This document shows, piece after piece, positions 1-6,289 of a DNA stretch of 8,987 nucleotides. Every line of letters begins with the position of its first letter. The first letter of the stretch is position 1. The notes under the pieces were generated by a model. That model did not search any database, was not told the origin of the DNA, and was given only the letters and a program-made list of their open reading frames with translations. The stretch is taken from the NCBI GenBank assembly GCA_001795345.1, contig MGON01000010.1:858-9844 (forward strand), in the 5' to 3' direction. The DNA is from Chloroflexi bacterium RIFCSPLOWO2_02_FULL_71_16 (lineage in GTDB: Bacteria; Chloroflexota; Limnocylindria; P2-11E). Both the position numbers and the translations under genes were made by a program.

Positions 1-1
1 C

Positions 2-841
2 TTCCTCTTCGCGATCTTCCCGCTGCTGCTGCTCTCGGCCGCGGTGCTGGGCCTCGTCGGCGGGCCGCTCGGCCGTGAGGGCGTCCTCCTGGACATGCTC
101 GCGCGCGCCAGCGCCTTCCTGCCTTCGGCTGTCGGACCATTCCTCGAGCGCACGGTGGCGGATCTGATCTCCGAGCGGCCCGCGACGTACGCGACGATCG
201 GGCTTCTGGCCACGATCTGGGGAGCCGCCGGAGGGGTCGGCGCGCTCATCAAGGGCCTGAACCGCGCGTACGACGTCGAGCGCCCGCGGCCGACGTGGCG
301 TCGACAGCTCATCGCCATCGGCGCCACGCTCGCGGTCCCGCCCCTGGGGCTCCTGCTCCTCGCGCTCTCCGTCGTCGGGCAGAGCCTCACCGGCTGGCTG
401 GGGTCCCTGCTCGGTATCCCCGAGACGCTCGGAAGGATCCTCGCCCTGAGCCAGGCCGTCGTCGGGGGCGCCGTTTTTCTGGCCGGCATGTCCCTCGTCT
501 ACCGGCTGCTGCCCGCAGTCCGGCAGCGATCGCGCGACGTGATCCCCGGCGCCATCGTCGCGACCGCCGGCTGGGTGGTCCTCACGCAGGCCTTCGGCAC
601 CTACGTGGGCAACGTCGACAGCTACAGCTCGACGTACGGCGCATTCGCGGCGCCGATCGCGTTCCTGCTCTGGCTGTACCTCGCCGGCCTCGTAGTGCTG
701 ATCGGGGCCGAGATCAACGCGCTCCTCTCGCCTGCCGGTCGGCCCGGGTGGGCCGATCGCCGCGACCCAAATATGAGCGGAGGTGAAGCATGGACGAGCG
801 AGAGATCGGCGAACGGGTCAAGGGAGGCATCATCGGGGTGA
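2..841 (+). CDS. YihY/BrkB-family inner-membrane protein (5' end missing)
   Basis: The frame is open from the left edge (2) to a TGA at 839-841, giving 279 residues; the N-terminus lies outside the window. The visible part starts inside a transmembrane helix with the FPLLLL pattern usual near the front of this family. About six hydrophobic segments can be seen (residues ~1-20, 62-84, 103-126, 145-169, 182-200, 212-238). Family landmarks are GLNRAYDVE at ~85-93 followed by R-P-W-R, the G-A-x-x-A-T-x-G-W helix with F-x-x-Y-V-x-N, and the ending S-x-Y-G-A...LLWLYL...LIGAEINALL. The family (UPF0761) was once miscalled RNase BN; its real function is unsettled, and transport or envelope roles have been proposed. 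The hydrophilic tail after residue ~240 overlaps the next gene by 52 bp. The family call is safe; the substrate is unknown. Confidence 0.9.
   Translation, partial: FLFAIFPLLLLSAAVLGLVGGPLGREGVLLDMLARASAFLPSAVGPFLERTVADLISERPATYATIGLLATIWGAAGGVGALIKGLNRAYDVERPRPTWRRQLIAIGATLAVPPLGLLLLALSVVGQSLTGWLGSLLGIPETLGRILALSQAVVGGAVFLAGMSLVYRLLPAVRQRSRDVIPGAIVATAGWVVLTQAFGTYVGNVDSYSSTYGAFAAPIAFLLWLYLAGLVVLIGAEINALLSPAGRPGWADRRDPNMSGGEAWTSERSANGSREASSG
779..786 (+). promoter_or_regulatory. Strong Shine-Dalgarno for the 22-residue-repeat gene
   Basis: GGAGGTGA is a full-length match to the anti-Shine-Dalgarno. Its GGAGG core sits six bases before the ATG at 790, inside the end of the upstream membrane-protein gene. 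It fixes the start of the downstream gene and suggests that the two are on one transcript. Confidence 0.8.
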
Positions 842-1425
842 TCAAGGGGACCGGACAGGTCACGACCGCCACGATCACCACGATCGCGGAGGTCGTCCGG
901 ACGACGGTCAAGGAGACGTCGGACACGGGCGGCGTCATCGGCGACGCCGCCACTGGAGCGGTCAAGGGCGCTATCGGTGCAGCGGGCGACGTGAGCGGCG
1001 TGGCCATCGACACGACCGAGCACACCATGTCCAAGACCGCGACCGCAGCGTCGAAGGTCGGCGCCTCCGTCGGGAACGCCGCGAAGGCGGCGGTGCTCGG
1101 AACGGTCCGCGGGACGAGCGAGGTGGGATCCGGCTCGATCACCGCCGTCTCGAGCGCCGCACGCACCGCCGTGCTCGAGGCATCTCACGTCGGCGCGGAC
1201 GTGACGACAGCCGCGGTCGGCGCGATCGAAGGGGCGATCGAGGGCGCGAAGGGCACAGCGGTCACGGCCGAGGACGCCGCGTCCGCGGCGGCCACCGGCG
1301 CGATCGAGGCGGCCGGGGAGATCGGCGACGCTGCGGCCCTCCGGGTCCGCCGCGCTGTCGAGGGGACCATCAAGGGCGTCCGCGTCGTCGCCGACTCCGC
1401 GACCGGCCAGGCCCAGCGCAGCTAG
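790..1425 (+). CDS. Ala/Gly-rich protein of nine 22-residue repeats, function unknown
   Basis: The protein has 211 residues: 12 leading residues ([12 protein letters not shown]), nine consecutive 22-residue units with no gaps (residues 13-210), and a final Ser. The rough unit consensus is A-V-x-G-[AT]-[IV]-x-[GA]-[AT]-x-x-[VI]-[GAST], then a looser half. Position 6 of the unit is I, V or A in all nine copies, and position 12 is V, I or T. There is no Phe, Tyr, Trp, Cys or Pro, and no signal peptide or long hydrophobic helix. A 22 (2 x 11) period without proline fits a long amphipathic helix, as in apolipoprotein-like, LEA-like or phasin-like proteins that lie on membranes or other surfaces. 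I recall similar unnamed proteins in Rokubacteria-like genomes but assign no function. The start is supported by a strong Shine-Dalgarno. The gene overlaps the YihY-family gene upstream, and its TAG shares CTAG with the converging hutU stop. Confidence 0.85.
   Translation: MDEREIGERVKGGIIGVIKGTGQVTTATITTIAEVVRTTVKETSDTGGVIGDAATGAVKGAIGAAGDVSGVAIDTTEHTMSKTATAASKVGASVGNAAKAAVLGTVRGTSEVGSGSITAVSSAARTAVLEASHVGADVTTAAVGAIEGAIEGAKGTAVTAEDAASAAATGAIEAAGEIGDAAALRVRRAVEGTIKGVRVVADSATGQAQRS
826..1419 (+). repeat. Nine tandem 66-bp coding units (22 residues each)
   Basis: Nine contiguous 66-bp units run from 826 to 1419 in the frame of the preceding CDS. Units at the protein level begin [80 protein letters not shown] and [10 protein letters not shown]. 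The copies are well diverged in DNA, so this is an old, selected protein repeat and not a recent tandem expansion. The phase never slips: 12 + 9 x 22 + 1 = 211 residues. Confidence 0.85.
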
Positions 1426-3053
1426 ACCCCCGGCAGGTCCAGACGGTGGCGCTCGGCGAACTCGAGCGCCTCGGGGTACCCGGCATCGGCGTGGCGCATC
1501 ACGCCGGTGCCGGGATCCGTCGTGAGCACACGGCGCAGCTTCTCACGGCCCAGGGGCGTGCCGTCGGCGACCGCGACCATGCCGGCGTGGATCGAGTAGC
1601 CGATCCCGACGCCGCCGCCGTGGTGGACGGAGACCCAGGTGGCCCCGGCGGACGTGTTGAGGAGCGCGTTCAGGATCGGCCAGTCGGCGATGGCGTCGCT
1701 CCCGTCGCGCATCCCCTCGGTCTCGCGGAAGGGTGAGGCGACGGATCCGGAGTCGAGATGGTCCCGGCCGATGACGATCGGCGCTTCGAGCTCGCCCTTC
1801 TCTACGAGCCGGTCCATGGCCTCGCCGAACTCGGCGCGCTCGCCGTACCCGAGCCAGCACACGCGGGCCGGGAGGCCCTGGAAGGGGACGCGCTCGCCGG
1901 CGAGCCGGATCCAGCGGGCGAGGATCTGGTCCTTCGGGAAGAGCTCGAGGACGAGCCGGTCGGTGCGACGGATGTCCGCTTCGCTCCCGGACAGGGCGAC
2001 CCAGCGGAAGGGGCCGCGGCCCTCCGAGAACATCGGCCGGATGTACTCGACGACGAAGCCCGGATAGCTGAAGGCGCCGGCGAACCCGCCGCGCTCGGCC
2101 ATGGCGCGGAGGTTGTTGCCGTAGTCGAAGGCGATCGCGCCCGACCTCTGGAGCTCGACGATCGCGGCGCAGTGCGCGGCCATGGAGGCGAGGGATCGGC
2201 GCACGTAGCCGTCGGGATCGTCGCGGCGCAGCGGCTCGGGATCCTCGACGCCGTCCGGGACGTAGCCCTCGAGCGGATCGTGCGCGCTGGTCTGATCCGT
2301 GACGACGTCGATCCGCACGCCGCGGCGGACGAGCTCGGGCAGCACGGAAGCGGCGTTCGCGATCACCCCGATGGACCGTGCCATGCGCGCGGCGCGGTAG
2401 CGCTCGGCGCGGGCGAGGCCGTCGTCGAGCGACGTCGCGACCTCGTCGAGGAAGCCCTGACCCCGGCGGCGCTCGGCGCGGCGAGGGTCGACCTCGACGA
2501 CGAGCGCCACACCCTCGTTCATCGTGACCGCCATCGGCTGCGCGCCGCCCATCCCGCCGAGCCCCGCGGTGACGACGAGGCGGCCCGCGAGCGTGCCGCC
2601 GAAGTGGCGGCGGGCGACGGCCGCGAAGGTCTCGTAGGTGCCCTGGAGGATCCCCTGGGTGCCGATGTAGATCCACGACCCGGCGGTCATCTGCCCGTAC
2701 ATCGAGAGGCCCATCGCCTCGAGGCGCCGGAACTCGTCCCAGGTGGCCCAGTGGGGGACGAGCATCGCGTTGGAGATGAGCACCCGGGGCGCCCACTCGT
2801 GCGTGCGGAATACGCCGACCGGCTTCCCGGACTGGACGAGCAGCGTCTCGTCCGCGCGTAGCCGCCGCAGCGTCGCAAGGATCCGGTCGAAGGCGTCCCA
2901 GGAGCGCGCGGCGCGGCCGGTGCCCCCGTACACGACGAGATCCTCGGGGCGCTCGGCGACGTCCGGGTCGAGGTTGTTCTGGATCATCCGGAACGCCGCC
3001 TCCTGCGGCCAGCCCAGGCACTGGAGGGCGGTACCCCGCGGCGCGCGGACCAC
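1422..3053 (-). CDS. hutU: Urocanate hydratase (urocanase)
   Basis: HutU performs step 2 of histidine degradation: urocanate to 4-imidazolone-5-propionate, using tightly bound NAD+ in the cytosol. With the GTG at 3053 the protein has 543 residues, close to the usual ~550-560. Family blocks in order are RAPRGT at the N-terminus, [52 protein letters not shown], the glycine-rich [10 protein letters not shown] (~164), [37 protein letters not shown] with the catalytic-region Cys399, [14 protein letters not shown], and [11 protein letters not shown]...[10 protein letters not shown]. The start is uncertain. An in-frame GTG at 3125 would add 24 residues ([14 protein letters not shown]...), but those are rich in A/T-ending codons unlike the rest and do not resemble HutU, so I prefer 3053, although its GAAGA ribosome site is weak. 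It is last in the minus-strand operon, 100 bp after tag (28 bp if 3125 is used). The stop overlaps that of the converging gene. Confidence 0.95.
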   Translation of the reverse strand: MVRAPRGTALQCLGWPQEAAFRMIQNNLDPDVAERPEDLVVYGGTGRAARSWDAFDRILATLRRLRADETLLVQSGKPVGVFRTHEWAPRVLISNAMLVPHWATWDEFRRLEAMGLSMYGQMTAGSWIYIGTQGILQGTYETFAAVARRHFGGTLAGRLVVTAGLGGMGGAQPMAVTMNEGVALVVEVDPRRAERRRGQGFLDEVATSLDDGLARAERYRAARMARSIGVIANAASVLPELVRRGVRIDVVTDQTSAHDPLEGYVPDGVEDPEPLRRDDPDGYVRRSLASMAAHCAAIVELQRSGAIAFDYGNNLRAMAERGGFAGAFSYPGFVVEYIRPMFSEGRGPFRWVALSGSEADIRRTDRLVLELFPKDQILARWIRLAGERVPFQGLPARVCWLGYGERAEFGEAMDRLVEKGELEAPIVIGRDHLDSGSVASPFRETEGMRDGSDAIADWPILNALLNTSAGATWVSVHHGGGVGIGYSIHAGMVAVADGTPLGREKLRRVLTTDPGTGVMRHADAGYPEALEFAERHRLDLPGV

Positions 3054-3153
3054 TCTTCGCGCTCGTCCAGCTCGCTGGCCTGCGCCGCCTGGCTCCGCTC
3101 GATCACCAGTGGACTCGCTCCTCACGGCAAAGCCGCTCGTCGCTCGCTCACTT
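3054..3153 (-). other. Leader of hutU with disturbed start region
   Basis: This 100-bp stretch lies between the tag stop and the preferred hutU start. Read on the minus strand, GGGGGAG at the end of tag is ideally placed for a GTG at 3151, but that frame reads MSERRAALP and stops at 3124-3122. Beyond the stop, the same frame from the GTG at 3106 ([19 protein letters not shown]...) has strongly G/C-biased third codon positions until about 3053, where the hutU frame takes over. The segment may be a decayed or frameshifted original hutU N-terminus, a short leader peptide, or inserted repeat material. I cannot decide between these. Confidence 0.5.
3116..3149 (-). repeat. Small TTT-loop hairpin with GAGCGAG flanks
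   Basis: On the minus strand, CGGC-TTT-GCCG (3135-3125) forms a 4-bp stem with a TTT loop. It is flanked by GAGCGAGCGACGAG upstream and GAGGAGCGAG downstream. The GGC-TTT-GCC core is the same as in the larger hairpin at 7739-7759, and both sit immediately after the stop of an upstream gene, at the 5' end of the next. This suggests a dispersed palindromic element, but two copies in one window is thin evidence. Confidence 0.4.
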
Positions 3154-3762
3154 TCATCTCCCCCGCATCTGCTCCACGCGTAGCCGTTCGATCTCGGCGC
3201 GGCGGAAGCAGCCCACGACGTGGTCGTTGACGACCCCGACGGCCTGCATGTGCGAATACATGACCACCGGGCCGAGGAAGCGGAAGCCGCGCTTCGCCAG
3301 ATCCTTGGCCAGCGCCTCCGACCCCTCGGTCCTGGCCGGAAGGTCCTCCAGCCGCCGCGGTGCGCGCGACCGCTTGGGGGCGAAGCCCCGGATGTACGCG
3401 TCGAAGCTGCCGAACTCGCGCTGGATGGCGAGGAACGCCTTCGCGTTCCGCACGGCGCTCGTCACCTTGAGGCGATTCCGGACGATCCCCGGGTCGAGGA
3501 GCAGCCGCTCGATCCGGCGGGCATCGAAGCGCGCGACCTTCTGCGGATCGAAGTCCGCGAACGCCTTCCGGTAGCCCTCGCGCTTGCGCCAGATGAGCGA
3601 CCAGGAGAGCCCGGACTGCGCGCTCTCGAGGACCAGGAACCGGAAGTGGCGCCGCTCGTCGTGCGTGGGCGTCCCCCAGTCCTCATCGTGGTAGGAGCGC
3701 ATCTCGTCGGTGCTCGGCCAGGCGCAGCGCGCGCGCCCGTCCGGGCCGCGCGCGGTCGTCAC
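3154..3762 (-). CDS. tag: DNA-3-methyladenine glycosylase I
   Basis: Tag removes 3-methyladenine from alkylated DNA and starts base excision repair. The protein has 202 residues (E. coli Tag has 187; the extra lies at both ends). The four zinc ligands of the family's zinc snap are present: Cys13, His25 (SYHDEDWG), His181 and Cys185 (VNDHVVGC). The base-recognition region [10 protein letters not shown] supplies Glu46 and Trp54, matching E. coli Glu38 and Trp46. [18 protein letters not shown] and [10 protein letters not shown] are typical Tag blocks. The start is GTG at 3762, overlapping the hutH stop as GTGA, with GAGGAG five bases upstream inside hutH, so translation is probably coupled. A repair gene between hutH and hutU is unusual and probably reflects operon packing, not a role in histidine breakdown. 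Confidence 0.93.
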   Translation of the reverse strand: MTTARGPDGRARCAWPSTDEMRSYHDEDWGTPTHDERRHFRFLVLESAQSGLSWSLIWRKREGYRKAFADFDPQKVARFDARRIERLLLDPGIVRNRLKVTSAVRNAKAFLAIQREFGSFDAYIRGFAPKRSRAPRRLEDLPARTEGSEALAKDLAKRGFRFLGPVVMYSHMQAVGVVNDHVVGCFRRAEIERLRVEQMRGR

Positions 3763-5288
3763 GCCAGCTCCTCGAAGCGCTGGCGGACCGCGGTCGCGAG
3801 CACGCCCCGGTGGATGACGTCGGCCATCGCCGCGATGTCGCCTGCGAGGGCGCGGTCCTCGTCGACGAAGGCCGAGTGCTCGCGCACGACCGCGCGCGCC
3901 GCCTCGATGGGCTCGGCCGAGCGCATCCGGAGAAGGTCGAGGCCCTGCGCCGAGCAGAGCGCCTCGATGGCGAGGATGTCGCGTACGTTCCGCACGACCG
4001 CCGCGAGCTTGTGAGCGGCGTGCGTCCCCATGCTCACGTGATCCTCCATGCCCGCGGACGTCGGGACGGACTGGATCGAGGCGGGCACCGCTCGCATGCG
4101 GTCCTCGGCGACGAGGGCCGCGGCGGTGTACTGGGCGACCATGAAGCCCGAGTTCGATCCCGCTCGCGGCGTGAGGAACGGCGCCAGGCCCGAGGTGTGC
4201 CCGTTGGTCAGCCGGTCGATGCGCGCTTCGGCGATCTCCCCGAGCTGCGCGACCGCGATGGTGGCCAGGTCGAGCGCCAGGGCGACCGGCTGCCCGTGAA
4301 AGTTGCCGCCCGAGAGCACGCGCTCTGTCTCGGCGAAGACGATCGGGTTGTCGGTCACGGAGTTGACCTCGGTCTCGAGGACCCGGCGGACGTACGCGAG
4401 CCCGTCACGCGTCGCGCCGTGCACCTGAGGCACGCACCGCACCGAGTAGGGATCCTGCACCCGCGGGTCGTGCTCGCGGTGCGACTCGCGGATGGGGCTT
4501 CCGGCGACCAGGCCGCGCAGGTTCGCCGCGACGATCCGCTGCCCCGGGTGGCGCCGCTGCTCGTGGATGGCCTCGTCCCAGGGCTGGTCCGTGGCCCGCA
4601 GCGCCTCCGCCGACATCGCCGCCACCACGTCGGCGGCCGTCGCGAGGCCCTCGGCGTCGTGGAGCGCGAGGCAGCCGATCCCGGTCATGACCTGGGTCCC
4701 GTTGATGAGGGAGAGCCCTTCCTTCGGCGCGAGCTCGATCGGGCGGAGGTCGGCGTGCTTGAGGGCGTCGGCCGCGGGCTTGCGCTTGCCGTCGTGGAAG
4801 GCCTCGCCCTCGCCGATGAGGACAAGGGCGATGTGCGCGAGCGGCGCGAGGTCGCCGGACGCGCCCACGCTGCCGTGCATCGGCACTACCGGAACGACCC
4901 CGCGGTTCAGCATGTCGATGAGCAGCTCGAGCGTCTGGCGGCGGACGCCGCTCATCCCCGCGGCGAGCGTGTTCGCGCGGAGCAGCATCGTCGCGCGCAC
5001 CGCGTCCACCGGGAGCGGGTCGCCGACCCCCACCGCATGGCTTCGGACGAGGTTCCGCTGCAGCGTCCGGAGGTCCTCGGTCGGGATCCGCACCGTCGAG
5101 AGGTCGCCGAACCCGGTGTTGACGCCGTACACGGGGGCGTCGCGCTTGACGATCTCCTCGACGAGCTTCGCCGCGGCGCTCACGCGCTGCTCGGCGTGGC
5201 GCTCGAGCCCGATGGCCACACCGTTCCGCGCGACGCCAACGACGTCGCCGATGGTCAGGTCGCGCCCGGTGATGCGGAAGGTGGTCAG
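3759..5288 (-). CDS. hutH: Histidine ammonia-lyase (histidase)
   Basis: HutH performs step 1 of histidine degradation, L-histidine to urocanate plus ammonia. The 509 residues fit the family (~505-515). The MIO cofactor triad Ala143-Ser144-Gly145 lies in GSVGASGDLAPLAH. Other active-site landmarks are Tyr54 in YGVNTGFG, Ser83-His84 (the histidine-selective pair of this lyase family), Tyr281/Arg284 in VQDPYSVRC, GGNFHGQPVALA, and Glu415 in MEDHVSMG. All sit one residue later than in Pseudomonas putida HutH as I recall it, so the N-terminus is full length. The open frame continues far upstream (to 5864), but that part only shadows the carbonic-anhydrase gene. The best start is CTG at 5288, overlapping that gene's stop as CTGA, with GGAG five bases before it. 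A GTG at 5342 is the alternative but lacks a ribosome site. The gene overlaps tag downstream by 4 bp. Confidence 0.95.
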   Translation of the reverse strand: MTTFRITGRDLTIGDVVGVARNGVAIGLERHAEQRVSAAAKLVEEIVKRDAPVYGVNTGFGDLSTVRIPTEDLRTLQRNLVRSHAVGVGDPLPVDAVRATMLLRANTLAAGMSGVRRQTLELLIDMLNRGVVPVVPMHGSVGASGDLAPLAHIALVLIGEGEAFHDGKRKPAADALKHADLRPIELAPKEGLSLINGTQVMTGIGCLALHDAEGLATAADVVAAMSAEALRATDQPWDEAIHEQRRHPGQRIVAANLRGLVAGSPIRESHREHDPRVQDPYSVRCVPQVHGATRDGLAYVRRVLETEVNSVTDNPIVFAETERVLSGGNFHGQPVALALDLATIAVAQLGEIAEARIDRLTNGHTSGLAPFLTPRAGSNSGFMVAQYTAAALVAEDRMRAVPASIQSVPTSAGMEDHVSMGTHAAHKLAAVVRNVRDILAIEALCSAQGLDLLRMRSAEPIEAARAVVREHSAFVDEDRALAGDIAAMADVIHRGVLATAVRQRFEELA

Positions 5289-5833
5289 CGGCGCTCCGCG
5301 GGGCCGGGACCCGGGACCTCGCGCAGGTTCTCGCGGTACCACGCGGACAGCTCGACGTAGTGCTCCGCGGCATGGACCGTCCAGCGCGAGTCCTGCGGTC
5401 GGGCATCGCGGGCGATCCGGGCCGGCACGCCGACGACGAGCTTTCCGGCGGGAACGTCCATGCCCTCGAGGAGGACGGCGCCCGCGGCGACGACGCTCCG
5501 GTCGCCGATCCGCGCGCCGCCCACGAGGACCGAGGCCATCCCGATGAGGACGTTGTCGCCGATCACGCTGTTGTGGACGATGGCGCCGTGCCCCAGGGTG
5601 ACGTCGGCGCCGATGACCGTCGGGCCGTCGACCTCGGTGTGGATCACGCAGTTGTCCTGCACGCTCGTGCGCGGGCCGATCCGTACCTGCGACATGTCGC
5701 CGCGCACCGTCGCCCCGAACCAGACCGACGCACCCGAGGCGATCTCCACGTCGCCGATCACGCTGGCCGTGGGGGCGACCCAGGCGTCCGGGGCGACGGC
5801 CGGGGTCTTTCCCCGGTACGCGTAGAGGGGCAT
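5285..5833 (-). CDS. Gamma-class carbonic anhydrase family protein
   Basis: The 182-residue protein is a left-handed beta-helix of hexapeptide repeats (residues ~15-125, with I/V-G-D/A steps such as VIGDVEI, VRIGPRT, VIGADVTLG, VIGDNVLIG, RIGDRSVV) and ends in a charged helix. Three putative zinc ligands are present: His65 (NCVIHTE), His82 and His87 (GHGAIVH). Relatives include YrdA/CamH-like proteins and PaaY, a thioesterase. Whether this copy hydrates CO2, acts on a thioester or only binds metal cannot be told from sequence. The start is ATG at 5833, giving MPLYAYRGK; the longer open frame to 6079 is a shadow of the divergent gene. It is the first gene of the minus-strand operon, overlapping hutH by 4 bp. 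A link to histidine breakdown is not established. Confidence 0.9.
   Translation of the reverse strand: MPLYAYRGKTPAVAPDAWVAPTASVIGDVEIASGASVWFGATVRGDMSQVRIGPRTSVQDNCVIHTEVDGPTVIGADVTLGHGAIVHNSVIGDNVLIGMASVLVGGARIGDRSVVAAGAVLLEGMDVPAGKLVVGVPARIARDARPQDSRWTVHAAEHYVELSAWYRENLREVPGPGPAERR
5286..5297 (-). promoter_or_regulatory. Ribosome site and CTG start of hutH
   Basis: On the minus strand, GGAG (5297-5294), five spacer bases and CTG (5288-5286) precede ACC ACC TTC. There is no ATG, GTG or TTG near the expected N-terminus. The nearest in-frame alternatives are GTG at 5342 (18 extra residues) and a GTG coding for residue 24, which would remove family sequence. The CTGA overlap with the preceding stop matches the GTGA and ATGA overlaps elsewhere in the window. 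Confidence 0.6.
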
Positions 5834-5866
5834 GGCCGCATGGTACGAAGGACCTATCTTCCACGT
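5834..5866. promoter_or_regulatory. Divergent start region between the two operons
   Basis: Only 6 bp separate the two ATGs (minus strand 5833, plus strand 5840), or 33 bp if the plus-strand gene starts at GTG 5867. Both promoters must lie here or inside the opposing gene. The segment holds the least GC-rich patch nearby, including TATCTT at 5855-5860, which could serve as a plus-strand -10 with a near-leaderless GTG 5867. I see no convincing -35 and no clear operator, so this is a location call only. Confidence 0.3.
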
Positions 5867-6289
5867 GTGGGGAGCGCGGGCCGGCCGATCCGGGTACTCC
5901 TTGCGAAGGTCGGGCTGGATGGGCATGACCGGGGCGTCAAGGTGGTGGCGCGCGCCCTCCGCGATGCCGGGATGGAGGTCGTGTACACGGGGCTTCACCG
6001 CCGCCCCGAGGAGGTCGTCGCCACAGCGGCCCAGGAGGACGTGGACGTGATCGGCGTCTCGATCCTGTCGGGCGCGCACATGACGCTCTTCCCGCGGATC
6101 GCCATGCTGATGAAGGAGCGCGGTCTCGACGACGTGGCCCTCCTCGCGGGAGGCGTCATCCCGGACGAGGACCTGCCGTACCTGCGCGACCTCGGGTTGG
6201 CCGCCGTGGTCGGCCAGGAGGCGACGCCCGACGAGATCGTGCAGGCGGTGCGGCAGGCGGTCGCGGATCGCCCGAGGACCGCCGCATGA
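5840..6289 (+). CDS. hcmB: B12-binding small subunit of an acyl-CoA mutase (HcmB-like)
   Basis: This is a 149-residue stand-alone cobalamin-binding domain, corresponding to the C-terminal domain of methylmalonyl-CoA mutase. The base-off/His-on motif D27-x-H29-x-x-G32 is in GLDGHDRG, followed by S74-I-L in GVSILSG and a glycine pair in LLAGGVIPDED. It pairs with the large subunit encoded two genes downstream. Most of the sequence (RVLLAKVGLDGHDRGVKVV) looks, from memory, closer to HcmB of 2-hydroxyisobutyryl-CoA mutase than to MCM. The usual FGPGT near the end is replaced by VVGQEAT. The start may be ATG 5840 (weak GAGGGG nine bases before) or GTG 5867 (140 residues, beginning MGSAGRPIRV, closer to the typical N-terminus). 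The end overlaps the ligase start as ATGA. Confidence 0.85.
   Translation: MVRRTYLPRVGSAGRPIRVLLAKVGLDGHDRGVKVVARALRDAGMEVVYTGLHRRPEEVVATAAQEDVDVIGVSILSGAHMTLFPRIAMLMKERGLDDVALLAGGVIPDEDLPYLRDLGLAAVVGQEATPDEIVQAVRQAVADRPRTAA

Noticed and set aside
3376..3388. GGGGC-GAA-GCCCC palindrome inside tag as a third copy of the hairpin element
   Set aside because: The loop differs (GAA, or TTC on the minus strand), it lies in mid-gene, and it encodes family-like sequence (RGFAPK), so chance in GC-rich coding DNA is the simpler reading.
3810..5360. A 516-residue plus-strand open frame
   Set aside because: It is antisense to hutH and its composition is Arg/His/Asp/Gly-rich with no motif, as shadow frames at ~70% GC usually are.
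5285..5833. Calling the hexapeptide-repeat protein PaaY because a PaaK-like gene is nearby
   Set aside because: It is on the opposite strand in the hut operon, no other paa genes are present, and the nearby ligase is probably not a phenylacetate enzyme.
5360..5839. A ~160-residue extension of the B12-binding protein
   Set aside because: It is antisense to the carbonic-anhydrase gene, and the composition (Asp/Arg/Gly/His-rich) is typical of a GC-rich shadow frame.
5289..5864. A 701-residue open frame that would add ~190 residues to the N-terminus of hutH
   Set aside because: The extra part has no lyase similarity, is very Arg/Gly-rich, and is the shifted frame of the carbonic-anhydrase gene on the same strand.
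5834..6079. An 82-residue N-terminal extension of the carbonic-anhydrase-like gene
   Set aside because: It is antisense to the B12-binding gene; the beta-helix begins right after the ATG at 5833.
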